Shown: piece after piece, positions 29,065-37,700 of the stretch | How the letters are laid out: every line of letters begins with the position of its first letter | Position numbering within the stretch: the first letter of the stretch is position 1 | Assembly (NCBI RefSeq): GCF_000342005.1 | Contig: NZ_AOHO01000082.1 | Location: 1-53,042 of the forward strand | Length of the DNA stretch: 53,042 nucleotides | Direction: 5' to 3' | Source of the DNA: Amycolatopsis decaplanina DSM 44594 | GTDB lineage: Bacteria > Actinomycetota > Actinomycetes > Mycobacteriales > Pseudonocardiaceae | Notes under the pieces: generated by a model | What the model was told of the DNA's origin: nothing | The model's database searches: none | Seen by the model: only the letters and a program-made list of their open reading frames with translations | Made by a program: the position numbers and the translations under genes

Positions 29065-29421
29065 TTAGTTGCGCTCTTCCGACTTCAGGTTTCGAGCAAC
29101 GTCAATCAATCGCCGAAGTTGTTCGGCTGAAAGCGAGCTTGCAATAGAAACTAGCTCGCCGATTTCAGTTGAATTTCGGTAGGACTTGGTGGCGCTTGAG
29201 GATTGCCTTGTTGTAAGACCGGCAATTATAAGCAAGTCAGCTTCGGGAATGTTCAGTACTGGTGCGATATCTTTCACTGTTTCCGGTGATGGCGGAACGG
29301 CTCCATTAAGTAATTGAAGAATGGTTGATTCGGCTCGCGCTGAGGCTCGACTGACAGCCCGGGGTGACAATTCACGATTGTCCATCAGGCCCTGCAGGAT
29401 ATCGGCAAACCGTTGAGTCAT
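29065..29421 (-). CDS. XRE-family helix-turn-helix regulator
   Basis: A 118-residue DNA-binding protein. An N-terminal XRE HTH spans about 5-65 (RAVSRASARAESTILQLLNG, then PSPETVKDIAPVLNIPEADL), and a helical tail contains SLSAEQLRRLIDVARNLK. It lies antisense between two displaced toxin cassettes and is AT-richer than the chromosome average, which suits acquisition with them. It may regulate the cassettes or be an unrelated passenger. Confidence 0.75.
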   Translation of the reverse strand: MTQRFADILQGLMDNRELSPRAVSRASARAESTILQLLNGAVPPSPETVKDIAPVLNIPEADLLIIAGLTTRQSSSATKSYRNSTEIGELVSIASSLSAEQLRRLIDVARNLKSEERN

Positions 29422-29528
29422 CCTTGTATCTTACTGAGAATGTCACTTGCGTGGTGTGTTTGTGGCTTCGAGGGTGAGGAAGGTCGGAGCCCTCTTGGGA
29501 TCCGACGACGGGGCGTTCTGCGGTTCGG

Positions 29529-30224
29529 GTGGTGACGGATGCGCGGTCGCATGCGAGCAAGCGGACGTTGGTGGAGGTCGGTGTCGCGAGTGGGGCTGGT
29601 CGTGGGTCTGTGGTGGCGACGGATGAGCATCCGTTCCGGGTGGAGTCGGAGAAGCGGTGGTCGAACGCTGTTGATCTGAGGGCCGGTCATCGGTTGGAGA
29701 CTGGTGATCGTCGGGATGCGACGGTTGCGGGGACGCGGTCGTGGTCGGAGGTGCGGCGGGTCTACAACCTGACCGTCGATGGCGACCACACGTACTATGT
29801 GCTGGCAGGGGCCAATCCGGTCCTGGTTCACAACTGCGGAAGTGAGGCTAGAGCAGCAGCGCAATCGGCGCCCGCGGACGCCACAATGAGCGCAGCAGCT
29901 CGGTTCCGGGCTACGGATATGGTTTCCACAGGTCACTCTGGTCATTCGTCCCGCCCCGCCTATTTCGAGCCCGAGATTGATTCCGTTCTTGCGGATGGTG
30001 GGCAGATCGCTGGCCGCGGAGCCGATAACTGTGCCGAGATCCGGGCCTGCAATGCTCTAATCGCCGAACATGGAGCCGATTTTGAGGATCAAGTCGGGCG
30101 CTCGCTGCGGTTGAGTGACATCGAGTTCTTGACCGTTCGCAGTGCCACGGGTGCCCCAGAAGCAGCGTGCTTATCCTGTCAGAGTGTTCTTGTTCGGCGT
30201 GGAGCGACAGACCTATCGAGGTGA
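29529..30224 (+). CDS. Displaced Rhs cassette: Hint fragment with YwqJ-like deaminase tip
   Basis: A 231-residue open frame. Similarity to the large toxin's Hint begins at about 29499 (DPTTGRS) and the Hint then runs intact to HNC at 29829-29837. The tip of ~129 residues has NCAEIRACNAL and AACLSCQSV, the (C/H)AE plus CxxC zinc-site pattern of YwqJ-type nucleic-acid deaminase toxins. The N-terminal half of Hint, the Rhs shell and the secretion signal are absent, so it looks like a stored alternative tip. The GTG start is nominal. The next gene is a SUKH-3-like immunity gene. Confidence 0.78.
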   Translation: MVTDARSHASKRTLVEVGVASGAGRGSVVATDEHPFRVESEKRWSNAVDLRAGHRLETGDRRDATVAGTRSWSEVRRVYNLTVDGDHTYYVLAGANPVLVHNCGSEARAAAQSAPADATMSAAARFRATDMVSTGHSGHSSRPAYFEPEIDSVLADGGQIAGRGADNCAEIRACNALIAEHGADFEDQVGRSLRLSDIEFLTVRSATGAPEAACLSCQSVLVRRGATDLSR

Positions 30225-30229
30225 AAAGG

Positions 30230-30697
30230 ATGCGCGAGTCGGAGCTGGAGAAATTCCTCAGGTCGTGTGGCTGGGAGGGGGCTGGGTTTCGCCGTGAGAC
30301 GGATGCCATCGTGGCGGGTCTGGAGCGTGTCGGTTTCGCCTGTCATGAGGAGGCAAGGAAGTTCTTGGGTGAATATCTTGGCCTAAGGATCGACCATCTC
30401 CCAGCCCTCGTTATCGCGGGGGAGAGGATCTCAAGTTGGACGAATTTTGATCCGTCCGCGGTCTGCACCACCCGTGATGCAGACGTGGCTCGCCGATGCA
30501 CAGAGGTGGCTGACACCCCCCTATTCCCGATTGGCGTGGACAGCTTCCATCTGACCGTGTACTCGGGAAGCGACGGAAGGTTCTACGCAGGGTTCGATTC
30601 ATCGGTCTATCGATATGGGGAAGATCGCAATGCAATGTTCTCGATGATGAGGGCTGGGATTCGACCAATTTCATTGGGTGAGTGGACGCTTCAGTGA
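30230..30697 (+). CDS. SUKH-3-like immunity protein
   Basis: A 155-residue protein with LEKFLRSCGWEGAGFRRETD and GFACHEEARKFLGEYLGL near the N-terminus, the arrangement of SUKH-3 immunity proteins, which accompany deaminase and nuclease toxins. The ATG at 30230 lies 5 bases after GAGGTGA, which itself overlaps the deaminase stop; a GTG at 30221 would overlap that stop by 4 bases. Pairing with the deaminase cassette is inferred from adjacency. Confidence 0.82.
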   Translation: MRESELEKFLRSCGWEGAGFRRETDAIVAGLERVGFACHEEARKFLGEYLGLRIDHLPALVIAGERISSWTNFDPSAVCTTRDADVARRCTEVADTPLFPIGVDSFHLTVYSGSDGRFYAGFDSSVYRYGEDRNAMFSMMRAGIRPISLGEWTLQ

Positions 30698-30786
30698 GAA
30701 GGATGCGCGGCAGCCTTGATGAACTTGGGTTCTTCAGAAAACGACACCCTCTCGGCTGAGGCTTCAGAACCCTGAAAACCGCACAC

Positions 30787-30820
30787 GAGCCCTCATCGAC
30801 AGCGATGTCGATGAGGGCTC
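30787..30820. terminator. Strong 15-bp hairpin
   Basis: Perfect stem GAGCCCTCATCGACA / TGTCGATGAGGGCTC with the loop GCGA. It is extended by ACCGCA / TGCGGT outside a 3-nt bulge. It lies between the SUKH-3-like gene and the integrase relic and can terminate in both directions. Confidence 0.7.
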
Positions 30821-30835
30821 TGCGGTGTTTGACGG

Positions 30836-31043
30836 CAACGTCAGCGGACGACGGCTGTGGCGGGTAGGTCGTCAGGATCGTCGCCCTGGTCGCCGAGGGT
30901 GTCCTCATGGCGCCGATGGCTTGGCGTTGCAGGCGGAGTCGGACGTGGGCGTAGACGTCGGCGGTGACGCCGATGTGGGCGTGGCTCAACAGTTCCTTGA
31001 TCACAACGAGATCGACACCCTGTTCCAGGGCGGCGCGGTTGAG
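30836..31043 (-). pseudogene. Tyrosine-recombinase (phage integrase) C-terminal relic
   Basis: About 45 recognisable residues reading DLNRAALEQGVDLVVIKELL then SHAHIGVTADVYAHVRLRLQ, the C-terminal integrase block with the conserved His and the nucleophilic Tyr. Sequence upstream of DLN is unrelated, so the catalytic Arg region is lost. It marks a former integrative element beside the toxin cassettes. Confidence 0.7.
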
Positions 31044-31058
31044 ATCATTTAATACACC

Positions 31059-31214
31059 ATGCATGAACTGCTTTGGAGTTCGGTTTTAGATTTCGCCAGG
31101 ACAAGACTCGAAAGTGAATCAAGCATAACTAAGCGAGCGCTGTTGAGAAACGCTATTGATGCCTTCGGGGAAAATTTGGATGATCGTGATCTATTCAGGT
31201 GTTACGGACGATGA
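31059..31214 (+). CDS. Small AT-rich open frame of unknown function
   Basis: A 51-codon frame beginning MHELLWSSVLDFARTRLESE and ending DDRDLFRCYGR. Its charged helical composition looks protein-like and it starts almost where the integrase relic breaks off. No ribosome site is visible and no family is recognised. It may be the tail of a lost mobile-element gene. Confidence 0.25.
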   Translation: MHELLWSSVLDFARTRLESESSITKRALLRNAIDAFGENLDDRDLFRCYGR

Positions 31215-31217
31215 AAA

Positions 31218-32198
31218 TCAGGTTATTATGCCTCTGTATGGCATACGTCGGAAAGAGTCCGTCGCGTCCCGCAGCGCCGCCAGCATCCCCGGATCCGTCA
31301 CCGCGTGCCCGGCTGCCTCCACCAGCTCCAGCTTCGAGTCCGGCCAAGCCCTGTGCAGTTCATAAGCCGTCGTCGGCGGGCACACTGCGTCGTACCGCCC
31401 CTGCACGATCACGCCAGGGATCCCGGCAAGCTTCCCGGCCTCCCGGATCAACTGCCCTTCCTCCAGCCACGCCCCATGACAGAAGTAGTGCAGCGCCAGC
31501 CGGGCGAACGTGACCGCGAATTCCGGAGACGCGTACTGGTTGTGGAAGGCGGGATCCGGACGCAGGCAGACGATCGCGCCTTCCCAGGTGCTCCAAGCGA
31601 TGGCCGCACGTTCCCGGATCGCCCGATCGGGGTGATAGACGAGCTCGCGGTAGGCCGACAGGGGGTCGTCGCGGCGGTCTTCGGGGATCGGTGCGAGGAA
31701 GGCTTCCCACTCGTGGGGAAAGAGGTTCGCGGCGCCGCCGTTGTAGATCCAGTCGAGTTCACCGCGGCGGACGGTGAAGACGCCGCGCAGGATGATCTCG
31801 CTGACGCGGCTCGGGTGGGTTTCGGCGTAGGCGAGCGCGAGGGTCGCGCCCCATGAGCCGCCGAAGAGCTGCCACTGTTCGAGATTCAGCCGTTCGCGCA
31901 GCTTTTCCATGTCCGAGACGAGGTGCCAGAGGGTGTTGGCCGGCAGGTCGACGTCCGGCGTGCCGATGTGCGGAGTGCTGCGGCCGGCGCCGCGTTGGTC
32001 GAACAGGATGATCCGGTAAGCCTCGGGGTCGAAATGCCGACGGGCCATGGGGGAGATGCCGCTACCAGGGCCTCCGTGCAGGACGACCACGGGTTTGCCG
32101 TCCGGGTTCCCGGCTTCCTGGCAGTAGATCCAGTGCCCGTCGCCGACGTCGAGCATGCCCTCGGCGCGCACATGGATCGGCGGGTACAGGTCGTCCAT
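31218..32198 (-). CDS. pip: Proline iminopeptidase
   Basis: A 326-residue alpha/beta hydrolase (peptidase S33) releasing N-terminal proline from peptides. Motifs are HGGPGSG (oxyanion), FDQRGAGRSTPH, the nucleophile elbow GGSWGATLAL, and Asp and His in QGRYDAVCP and AAGHAV. The ATG at 32198 gives the normal family length of about 320; the open frame upstream is the shadow of an intergenic hairpin. The C-terminal ~12 residues run into AT-rich DNA at the accessory-region border, so the last residues may be altered. Confidence 0.9.
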   Translation of the reverse strand: MDDLYPPIHVRAEGMLDVGDGHWIYCQEAGNPDGKPVVVLHGGPGSGISPMARRHFDPEAYRIILFDQRGAGRSTPHIGTPDVDLPANTLWHLVSDMEKLRERLNLEQWQLFGGSWGATLALAYAETHPSRVSEIILRGVFTVRRGELDWIYNGGAANLFPHEWEAFLAPIPEDRRDDPLSAYRELVYHPDRAIRERAAIAWSTWEGAIVCLRPDPAFHNQYASPEFAVTFARLALHYFCHGAWLEEGQLIREAGKLAGIPGVIVQGRYDAVCPPTTAYELHRAWPDSKLELVEAAGHAVTDPGMLAALRDATDSFRRMPYRGIIT

Positions 32199-32236
32199 AA
32201 GAACACTCTGCCCGAATCGGCGAGTGTCCGAAGGGT

Positions 32237-32273
32237 GGGGGCCCGCCCCCGCCGCCGGGCTGAGCGGGCCCCC
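32237..32273 (-). terminator. GC-rich hairpin after the beta-helix lyase gene
   Basis: Perfect 10-bp stem GGGGGCCCGC / GCGGGCCCCC (32237-32246, 32264-32273), 15 bases past the stop at 32288 on the minus strand and before the proline iminopeptidase start. Confidence 0.65.
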
Positions 32274-32287
32274 GGTCTTCGGTCGCG

Positions 32288-33262
32288 TCAGCAGCCCGCC
32301 GTGGCGGCCACGTTCGCGAATCCCTTCCCGGCACCGGTCACTTTGTTGCTCGCGCAGACCTTGTTGCCCGTCGCGGCCTTCACGAGATAGAAGCCGTACG
32401 CGTAGCTGGACTGCACGTCCGCGGTGTTGCTGGAGAAGGTGTTGCCGCGGCCCCAACCGTCGAGCTGGACATGGACCTCGAAGCCGCCGTAGGTCGCGTC
32501 GTGCACGAAGACCTTGCTGCCCCGGTTGTCCGCGACCACGTAGTCGTTGCCCTTCATGTCCACCCAGCTGTCGGCGAAGTGCTCGCCGCTCTGCCCGGTC
32601 CCGTCGAAGACGTTGCCGCGCAGTTCGCCTCCGGTGGTGCCTTCCTTGATGTCGATCGACTCGGCTCGCACGTTCGGGCCGATCTTGTTGTTCAGCGCCT
32701 TGTTGCGGTCGCTCCGGTCGGGCGTGCCGCCGGGCCAGTTGCCGTTCGCGGAACCGAAGTAGATGCCTTCGCCGTAGCCCGCGTACTCGCGGCCGGTGTC
32801 GGTCACCTCTGAGTTCTTCACGATGTTGTCGGTGCTCGTGTACTGGAAATGGATACCTTCGTGACCGACACCGGTGACCTTGATGCCGTCGACGACGGTG
32901 TTCTTGACGCCCGTCGCCATCAGGCCCTTCTGGCCACCGGTGAGGGTGAAGCCGGTCAGGTTCCAGTAGCTGCCGGTCAGTTCGAGTGTTCGGCCGGCCG
33001 AGGCCTTGATGACCGCGCTTCGCGGACCTTTCAGCGTGATACGGCTGCTGGAGGTGCCGCTCTTCGCCGCCTTGAAGTTGCCCGCAAAGGTCGTGTCGGC
33101 GGCGAGTTCGATGACGGTGCCCGGAGTGACCGAAGCGAGCGCCGCCGTCAGCTGCTCCGAAGTCTCTACGCGGACCGTCGCGGCCTGAGCCGGGTACGCC
33201 GCCAGCGTCGACAGCAGGGCTGCACCGGTCGTGATGGCCAGAAACCGCTCACGAACACGCAT
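32288..33262 (-). CDS. Secreted right-handed beta-helix protein, pectate-lyase-like
   Basis: A 324-residue secreted protein. The signal peptide ends near YPAQA-ATV (about residue 27). The mature part opens with VRVETSEQLTAALASVTPGT and carries short beta-helix coils rich in Asn and Gly (NTVVDGIKVTGVGHEGIHF, ENxx-type ladders), as in PelI/Pel9 and related polysaccharide lyases. Two Cys near the C-terminus (VCASN and the terminal residue) may form a disulfide. GAGGAGG lies 7 bases before the ATG. The substrate is probably a plant or microbial uronan; exact specificity cannot be read from sequence. Confidence 0.82.
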   Translation of the reverse strand: MRVRERFLAITTGAALLSTLAAYPAQAATVRVETSEQLTAALASVTPGTVIELAADTTFAGNFKAAKSGTSSSRITLKGPRSAVIKASAGRTLELTGSYWNLTGFTLTGGQKGLMATGVKNTVVDGIKVTGVGHEGIHFQYTSTDNIVKNSEVTDTGREYAGYGEGIYFGSANGNWPGGTPDRSDRNKALNNKIGPNVRAESIDIKEGTTGGELRGNVFDGTGQSGEHFADSWVDMKGNDYVVADNRGSKVFVHDATYGGFEVHVQLDGWGRGNTFSSNTADVQSSYAYGFYLVKAATGNKVCASNKVTGAGKGFANVAATAGC

Positions 33263-33317
33263 CCGTGGTCCTCCTCGTCGAGGGATCGAAAGCTCGGTCG
33301 TGGCGGCGACGGGCTAG

Positions 33318-33347
33318 ACGTTAAGCCTCTTTACGAACGTGAGTCAA
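33318..33347 (-). promoter_or_regulatory. Promoter of the beta-helix lyase gene
   Basis: Minus-strand TTGACT (33347-33342) and TAACGT (33323-33318) with an 18-bp spacer, 55 bases before the ATG. It uses the same -10 hexamer as the rRNA promoter in this window. Confidence 0.6.
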
Positions 33348-33360
33348 GGACATGATTGAA

Positions 33361-33376
33361 GTTCATATATGTGAAC
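33361..33376. promoter_or_regulatory. Palindromic operator candidate upstream of the lyase promoter
   Basis: GTTCATATATGTGAAC has 5-bp perfect outer arms (GTTCA/TGAAC), is unusually AT-rich for this genome and sits 14 bp upstream of the -35 box. It suits a GntR- or LacI-type sugar regulator; the protein is unknown. Confidence 0.4.
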
Positions 33377-33417
33377 AACTAAAGGATGGTCGCCCCGCAA
33401 GGACCACCTGTAAAGCG

Positions 33418-33434
33418 AGCAAGGGACCTTTGCT
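33418..33434 (+). repeat. Dispersed palindromic repeat, copy 3
   Basis: AGCAAGGGACCTTTGCT followed by ACCGCG in the panB/lyase intergenic region. It is a single unit 9 bases left of an unrelated 21-bp hairpin. Confidence 0.9.
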
Positions 33435-33443
33435 ACCGCGGGT

Positions 33444-33492
33444 GGGGTGTGTGGAATCAGGGACGTTGAGTGTCCCTGATTCCACACACCCC
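33444..33492. repeat. Perfect 21-bp inverted repeat
   Basis: The arm at 33444-33464 (GGGGTGTGTGG, then AATCAGGGAC) is exactly complementary to 33472-33492 with the 7-nt loop GTTGAGT. It lies in a gene-free 370-bp stretch between a lyase gene start and the panB end. It is a very stable hairpin, either a second repeat family or a terminator. Confidence 0.85.
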
Positions 33493-33552
33493 GCACTCCG
33501 CGTAGTGGTGCTGACCGACCGTGTCGGTATCCCACGCAGTCGCAGCGAGGGG

Positions 33553-33610
33553 AGCAAGGGACCTTTGCTACCGCGCTCCTCGACGGGAGTGGTAGCAAAG
33601 GTCCCTTGCT
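33553..33610. repeat. Head-to-head pair of the dispersed repeat, panB end
   Basis: Units at 33553-33569 (+) and 33594-33610 (-) with extended perfect 20-bp arms (33553-33572, 33591-33610) and an 18-nt loop that can pair CTCC/GGAG. It lies 25 bases past the panB stop, so it can act as its terminator. Confidence 0.9.
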
Positions 33611-33634
33611 ATCCTTTTGCAGTTCAGAGGCGGG

Positions 33635-34510
33635 TCAGTCGTGGAACGAGTGCTCCGAAGCCGGGAATTCGCCTCGCCGGACGTCCTCCGCGAACGCTGA
33701 CGCGGCCCCGGCCAGCACCCCGGCGAGGTCGGCGTACTTCTTCACGAAGCGAGGCGTCTTGCCGCGTCGAAGCCCGGCCATGTCCTGCCAGACGAGCACC
33801 TGCGCGTCGCAGTCCGGCCCGGCGCCGATGCCGACGGTCGGAATCTTCAGTTCGTGCGTGATCCGCTTCGCCGCTTCGGCGGGCACCATCTCCATGACGA
33901 CCGCGAAGGCGCCGGCTTCCTCCAGGGCGAGCGCGTCGGCGAGCAGCGCTTCGGCCGCTTCGCCGCGTCCCTGGACGCGGTAGCCGCCCAGATTGTGTTC
34001 ACTCTGCGGCGTGAATCCGATATGTCCCATCACGGGAACACCGGCCGACGTCAGTGCCTCGACGTGCGGAGCGAATTTCCGGCCGCCTTCGAGTTTCACC
34101 GCGTGCGCGCGGCCTTCCTTCATGAACCGCACCGACGTCTCCAGCGCCTGCTGCGGTGAGAGCTGATACGAGCCGAACGGCAGATCGGCCACGACCAGCG
34201 CCCGCTTCACCGATCGGGTCACCGCCCGGACCAACGGAAGCAACTCGTCCACGGTCACCGGAAGCGATGTGTCGTAGCCGAAGACATTGTTCGCGGCGGA
34301 ATCGCCGACGAGCAACACGGGGATGCCCACTTCGTCGAACAGTGCGGCGGTGTACATGTCGTAGGCGGTGAGCATCGGCCAGGCTTCGCCGCGCTCCTTC
34401 ATGTCGCGAAGGTGATGTACGCGGACCTTCTTCCCAGATGTGGCCTGGGGCGCCGCGCCGGTCCCGTACGGAGCGGTGAGCTCGTCGGAATCCTTTTCGG
34501 TGGCAGACAT
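33635..34510 (-). CDS. panB: 3-methyl-2-oxobutanoate hydroxymethyltransferase
   Basis: A 291-residue ketopantoate hydroxymethyltransferase, first committed step of pantothenate synthesis: formyl transfer from methylene-tetrahydrofolate to 2-oxoisovalerate. Motifs are MLTAYDMYTAALFDEVGIPV, LLVGDSAANNVFGYD, VVADLPFGSYQ and VKLEGG, with GHIGFTPQSEHNLGGYRVQG later. It has a slightly long hydrophilic N-terminus. The ATG at 34510 is chosen as the first Met in frame matching the family start. Confidence 0.93.
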   Translation of the reverse strand: MSATEKDSDELTAPYGTGAAPQATSGKKVRVHHLRDMKERGEAWPMLTAYDMYTAALFDEVGIPVLLVGDSAANNVFGYDTSLPVTVDELLPLVRAVTRSVKRALVVADLPFGSYQLSPQQALETSVRFMKEGRAHAVKLEGGRKFAPHVEALTSAGVPVMGHIGFTPQSEHNLGGYRVQGRGEAAEALLADALALEEAGAFAVVMEMVPAEAAKRITHELKIPTVGIGAGPDCDAQVLVWQDMAGLRRGKTPRFVKKYADLAGVLAGAASAFAEDVRRGEFPASEHSFHD

Positions 34511-34755
34511 CCTTGTCGACCGTCCTTCCCTCGAGGCCTTCGAAGAGGTCCCCGGGTCGTGGAGCTGAACAGGACAAAGCGTGACATGTGGAGATACCGC
34601 TCCCAAGGCCCTGCGACCAGCTTCACACCGCGGCGTCACACCTGTGGATGAGGAAAATCAGACCAGAGGATGATGATCGTTGACAACCACACGGCGTTGT
34701 GTGACGTCAAGTAAGTGCAGCTGTCGATCGCCTGTGTGTACCGCGAAGGACCAGA

Positions 34756-37700
34756 ATGGGAAACCCAGTGAGCCGAGTCTCGCCGTGGAAGGCGAGGGCG
34801 GGCGGAATCGTCGCCACCCTCGTGCAGCTCGCGGCCGTGTTCTCGGTGATCCTCCTGCTCGCCGGCGGCGTGAAGGGGCCGGTGCTCAGGACGGGTGACA
34901 TCGCCTTCTCGGCACTGAGCATCCCGACGAACGCGAGCCTCGTGATCGTTCTGCTGCTCGTCGTCCTCGGCGCCGCGCTCCGCCGCCGCAAACGCGCCGC
35001 CCTTTACACGCTGCTGCTGTTCCAGGTCGGCGGCCTGGCGGTGACGCTGGCCTATCAGTCCGCTCTGTTGTGGTGGCCCGAACTGCTGAAACTGGGGCCG
35101 TGGCAGGTCCGGCACATTCCGCATCAGGTGTGGGTGCTGGCCATCGCCGACCTGATCTCGATCGGCATGATCGCGTTCCTCTGGATCCTGCGTCCCGCGT
35201 TCCCCGCCCGGCTCGCGCCCGGCGCCTGGCGCGACGGCTTCACGGTGCTGTTGGGCGGCCTGGCCGCGGTCATTCTCGTCGGCTGGGGTTTGAGCGAAGC
35301 CTTCCCTGGTCGTCTCGCCGACACCTGGGCGCGGTTCGCCTGGGTCGTCAACCACACGACCGGGGAGAACATCCAGCTGCGCCGGGTCGGCATCGGCGAA
35401 GGACCTGCCTGGCTCGACCTCGTGCTCGACCTCAGCGCGACAGCCGTCGCGACGGCCGCGTTGTACACGCTCTTCCGCGGTGTGCGCAGCCGTCGCTTGA
35501 GGACGGACGAGGAAGAACTGCGCGTACGTCGCCTTCTGGCCGAATACGGCGAAGACGACTCACTGGGTTATTTCGCCACCAGGCGCGAGAAGAGTGTCGT
35601 CTTCTCGCCCAACGGCCGCGCCGCCGTGGCTTACCGCGTGCTCGCGGGCACGAGTGTCGCGAGCGCGGACCCCATCGGTGATCCCGACGCTTGGGCCGAC
35701 GCGGTCCGCGCCTGGCTGAACGAAGCGCGCACCTACGGCTGGACCCCCGGCGTGCTCGGCGCGAGCGAACGCGGTGCGAAGGTCTATGCCGACGCGGGCC
35801 TGCGCGCGCTGGAAATCGGGGACGAAGCGGTCCTCGACGTCCGTGACTTCAGCCTCGCCGGTCCGGAACGCCGCTCGGTCCGGCAAGCGGTCAAACGGAT
35901 CGAACGCGCCGGATACACCACGAAAGTCCGGCGGCACAGCGAAATCCCAGCCGACGAAATGGCAGGGCTGTTGCTGCACGCGCAGCAGTGGCGCGGCGCG
36001 GAGACCGAACGCGGGTTCTCGATGGCGCTCGGCAGGCTCGGTGATCCGAGCGACGGCCGCAGCGTGATGGTGGAGGCGTACGACGCCAAGGGTGAGCTTC
36101 GCGGCATGCTGTCGTTCGTGCCGTGGGGCCGTCGCGGCCTGTCCCTCGACCTGATGCGGCGTGACCGCGACGCCGAAAACGGGCTCAACGAATACATGGT
36201 CGCCGAGGTCGTGGCCGCGAGTTCGCACCTTGGCGCGCAACGGATTTCACTGAATTTCGCGATGTTCCGCGCGGTGTTCTCCGAGGGGGAGCGGATCGGG
36301 GCGGGCCCGGTGCTGCGCGCCTGGCGCGGCGTGCTCAGCATGGCGTCGCGTTTCTTCCAGCTGGAATCGCTCTATCGGTCCAACGCCAAGTACGGCCCCG
36401 ACTGGGAACCGCGTTTCCTGTGCTATTCCTCGGCTCGACGGCTGCCGCGGGTCGGCATCGTCGCCGGCGCGCTCGAAGGATTCGTACCGACAGGACGGTC
36501 GGCACGGGCACTGAAACTGGAGACGGTCACCGAAGAATTCGTCGCCGAGGTCCACCGCATCGAAGCGAACGCGGCCACTCCCGCGCCGAAACAGGTGCGG
36601 CGCCCCGACCAGGTCCGCGTGCGGATGGCGAAGCTGGATCGCTTGCGGGAAGCCGGGATCGACCCCTATCCGGTCGGTTTCGCGCGGAAGGATCTGCTTG
36701 GGGACGTCGTCTCGAAGTTCGGCGATCTGAGCCCGGACACCCACACCGGCCATCGGGTCAGCGTCGCCGGCCGGGTGCTCGCGATGCGCAATCTCGGCGG
36801 ACTCTGCTTCGCACGGGTCAAGGATTTCAGCGGTGAGATCCAGCTGATGCTCGACGCCTCCGTGCTCGACCTCGGCGGCTGGCGGCGGGGCGTCGACCTC
36901 GGCGACCACGTCGGCGTGAGCGGGCAGGTCGTGACGTCGCGGCGCGGTGAGCTCTCCGTGCTCGTCGATGAATGGACCGTCACGGCGAAGAGTCTGCATC
37001 CATTGCCGGACAAGCGAAAGGGCCTCACCGACCCGGAGACGCGGGTGCGGCAGCGTTACCTCGACCTCGCGGTGAACCCGGATTCGACGGCGATGCTGCG
37101 GATGCGCTCGACCGTGGTGCGCGCCGTGCGGGAAAGGTTGCACCAGGGCGACTACCTCGAAGTCGAGACGCCGATGCTGCAGACCGTGCACGGCGGCGCC
37201 AACGCGCGCCCGTTCATCACCCACATCAACGCCTACGACATGCGCATGTACCTGCGGATCGCGCCGGAGCTGTACCTGAAGCGGCTGTGCGTGGCCGGTG
37301 TCGAGCGGGTTTTCGAGCTGAACCGGAACTTCCGCAACGAAGGTGTCGACGCGACGCACAACCCCGAATTCACCATGCTGGAGGCGTATCAGGCGTACGC
37401 CGACTACAACACGATGCGGACGCTGACGCGCGAGCTCGTGCAATGCGCCGCGGAGGCCGCGTACGGCGCGCAGGTCGTTCGCCGTCCAGGGCCGAACGGG
37501 AAGGTCGTCGAGTACGACATCTCCGGTGACTGGCCGGTGATCCCGGTCCACGAAGCAGTCTCGGTGGCGCTCGGGGAGAAGGTCGACGCGAGTACCTCGG
37601 TCGCCGAACTCCAGCGGCTGTGCCGCGCGGCGGGAGTGCCGGTGAACGAGGAGGCCGGGCACGGCGATCTCGTGCTGAAGGCGCACGAGCACCTGGTCGA

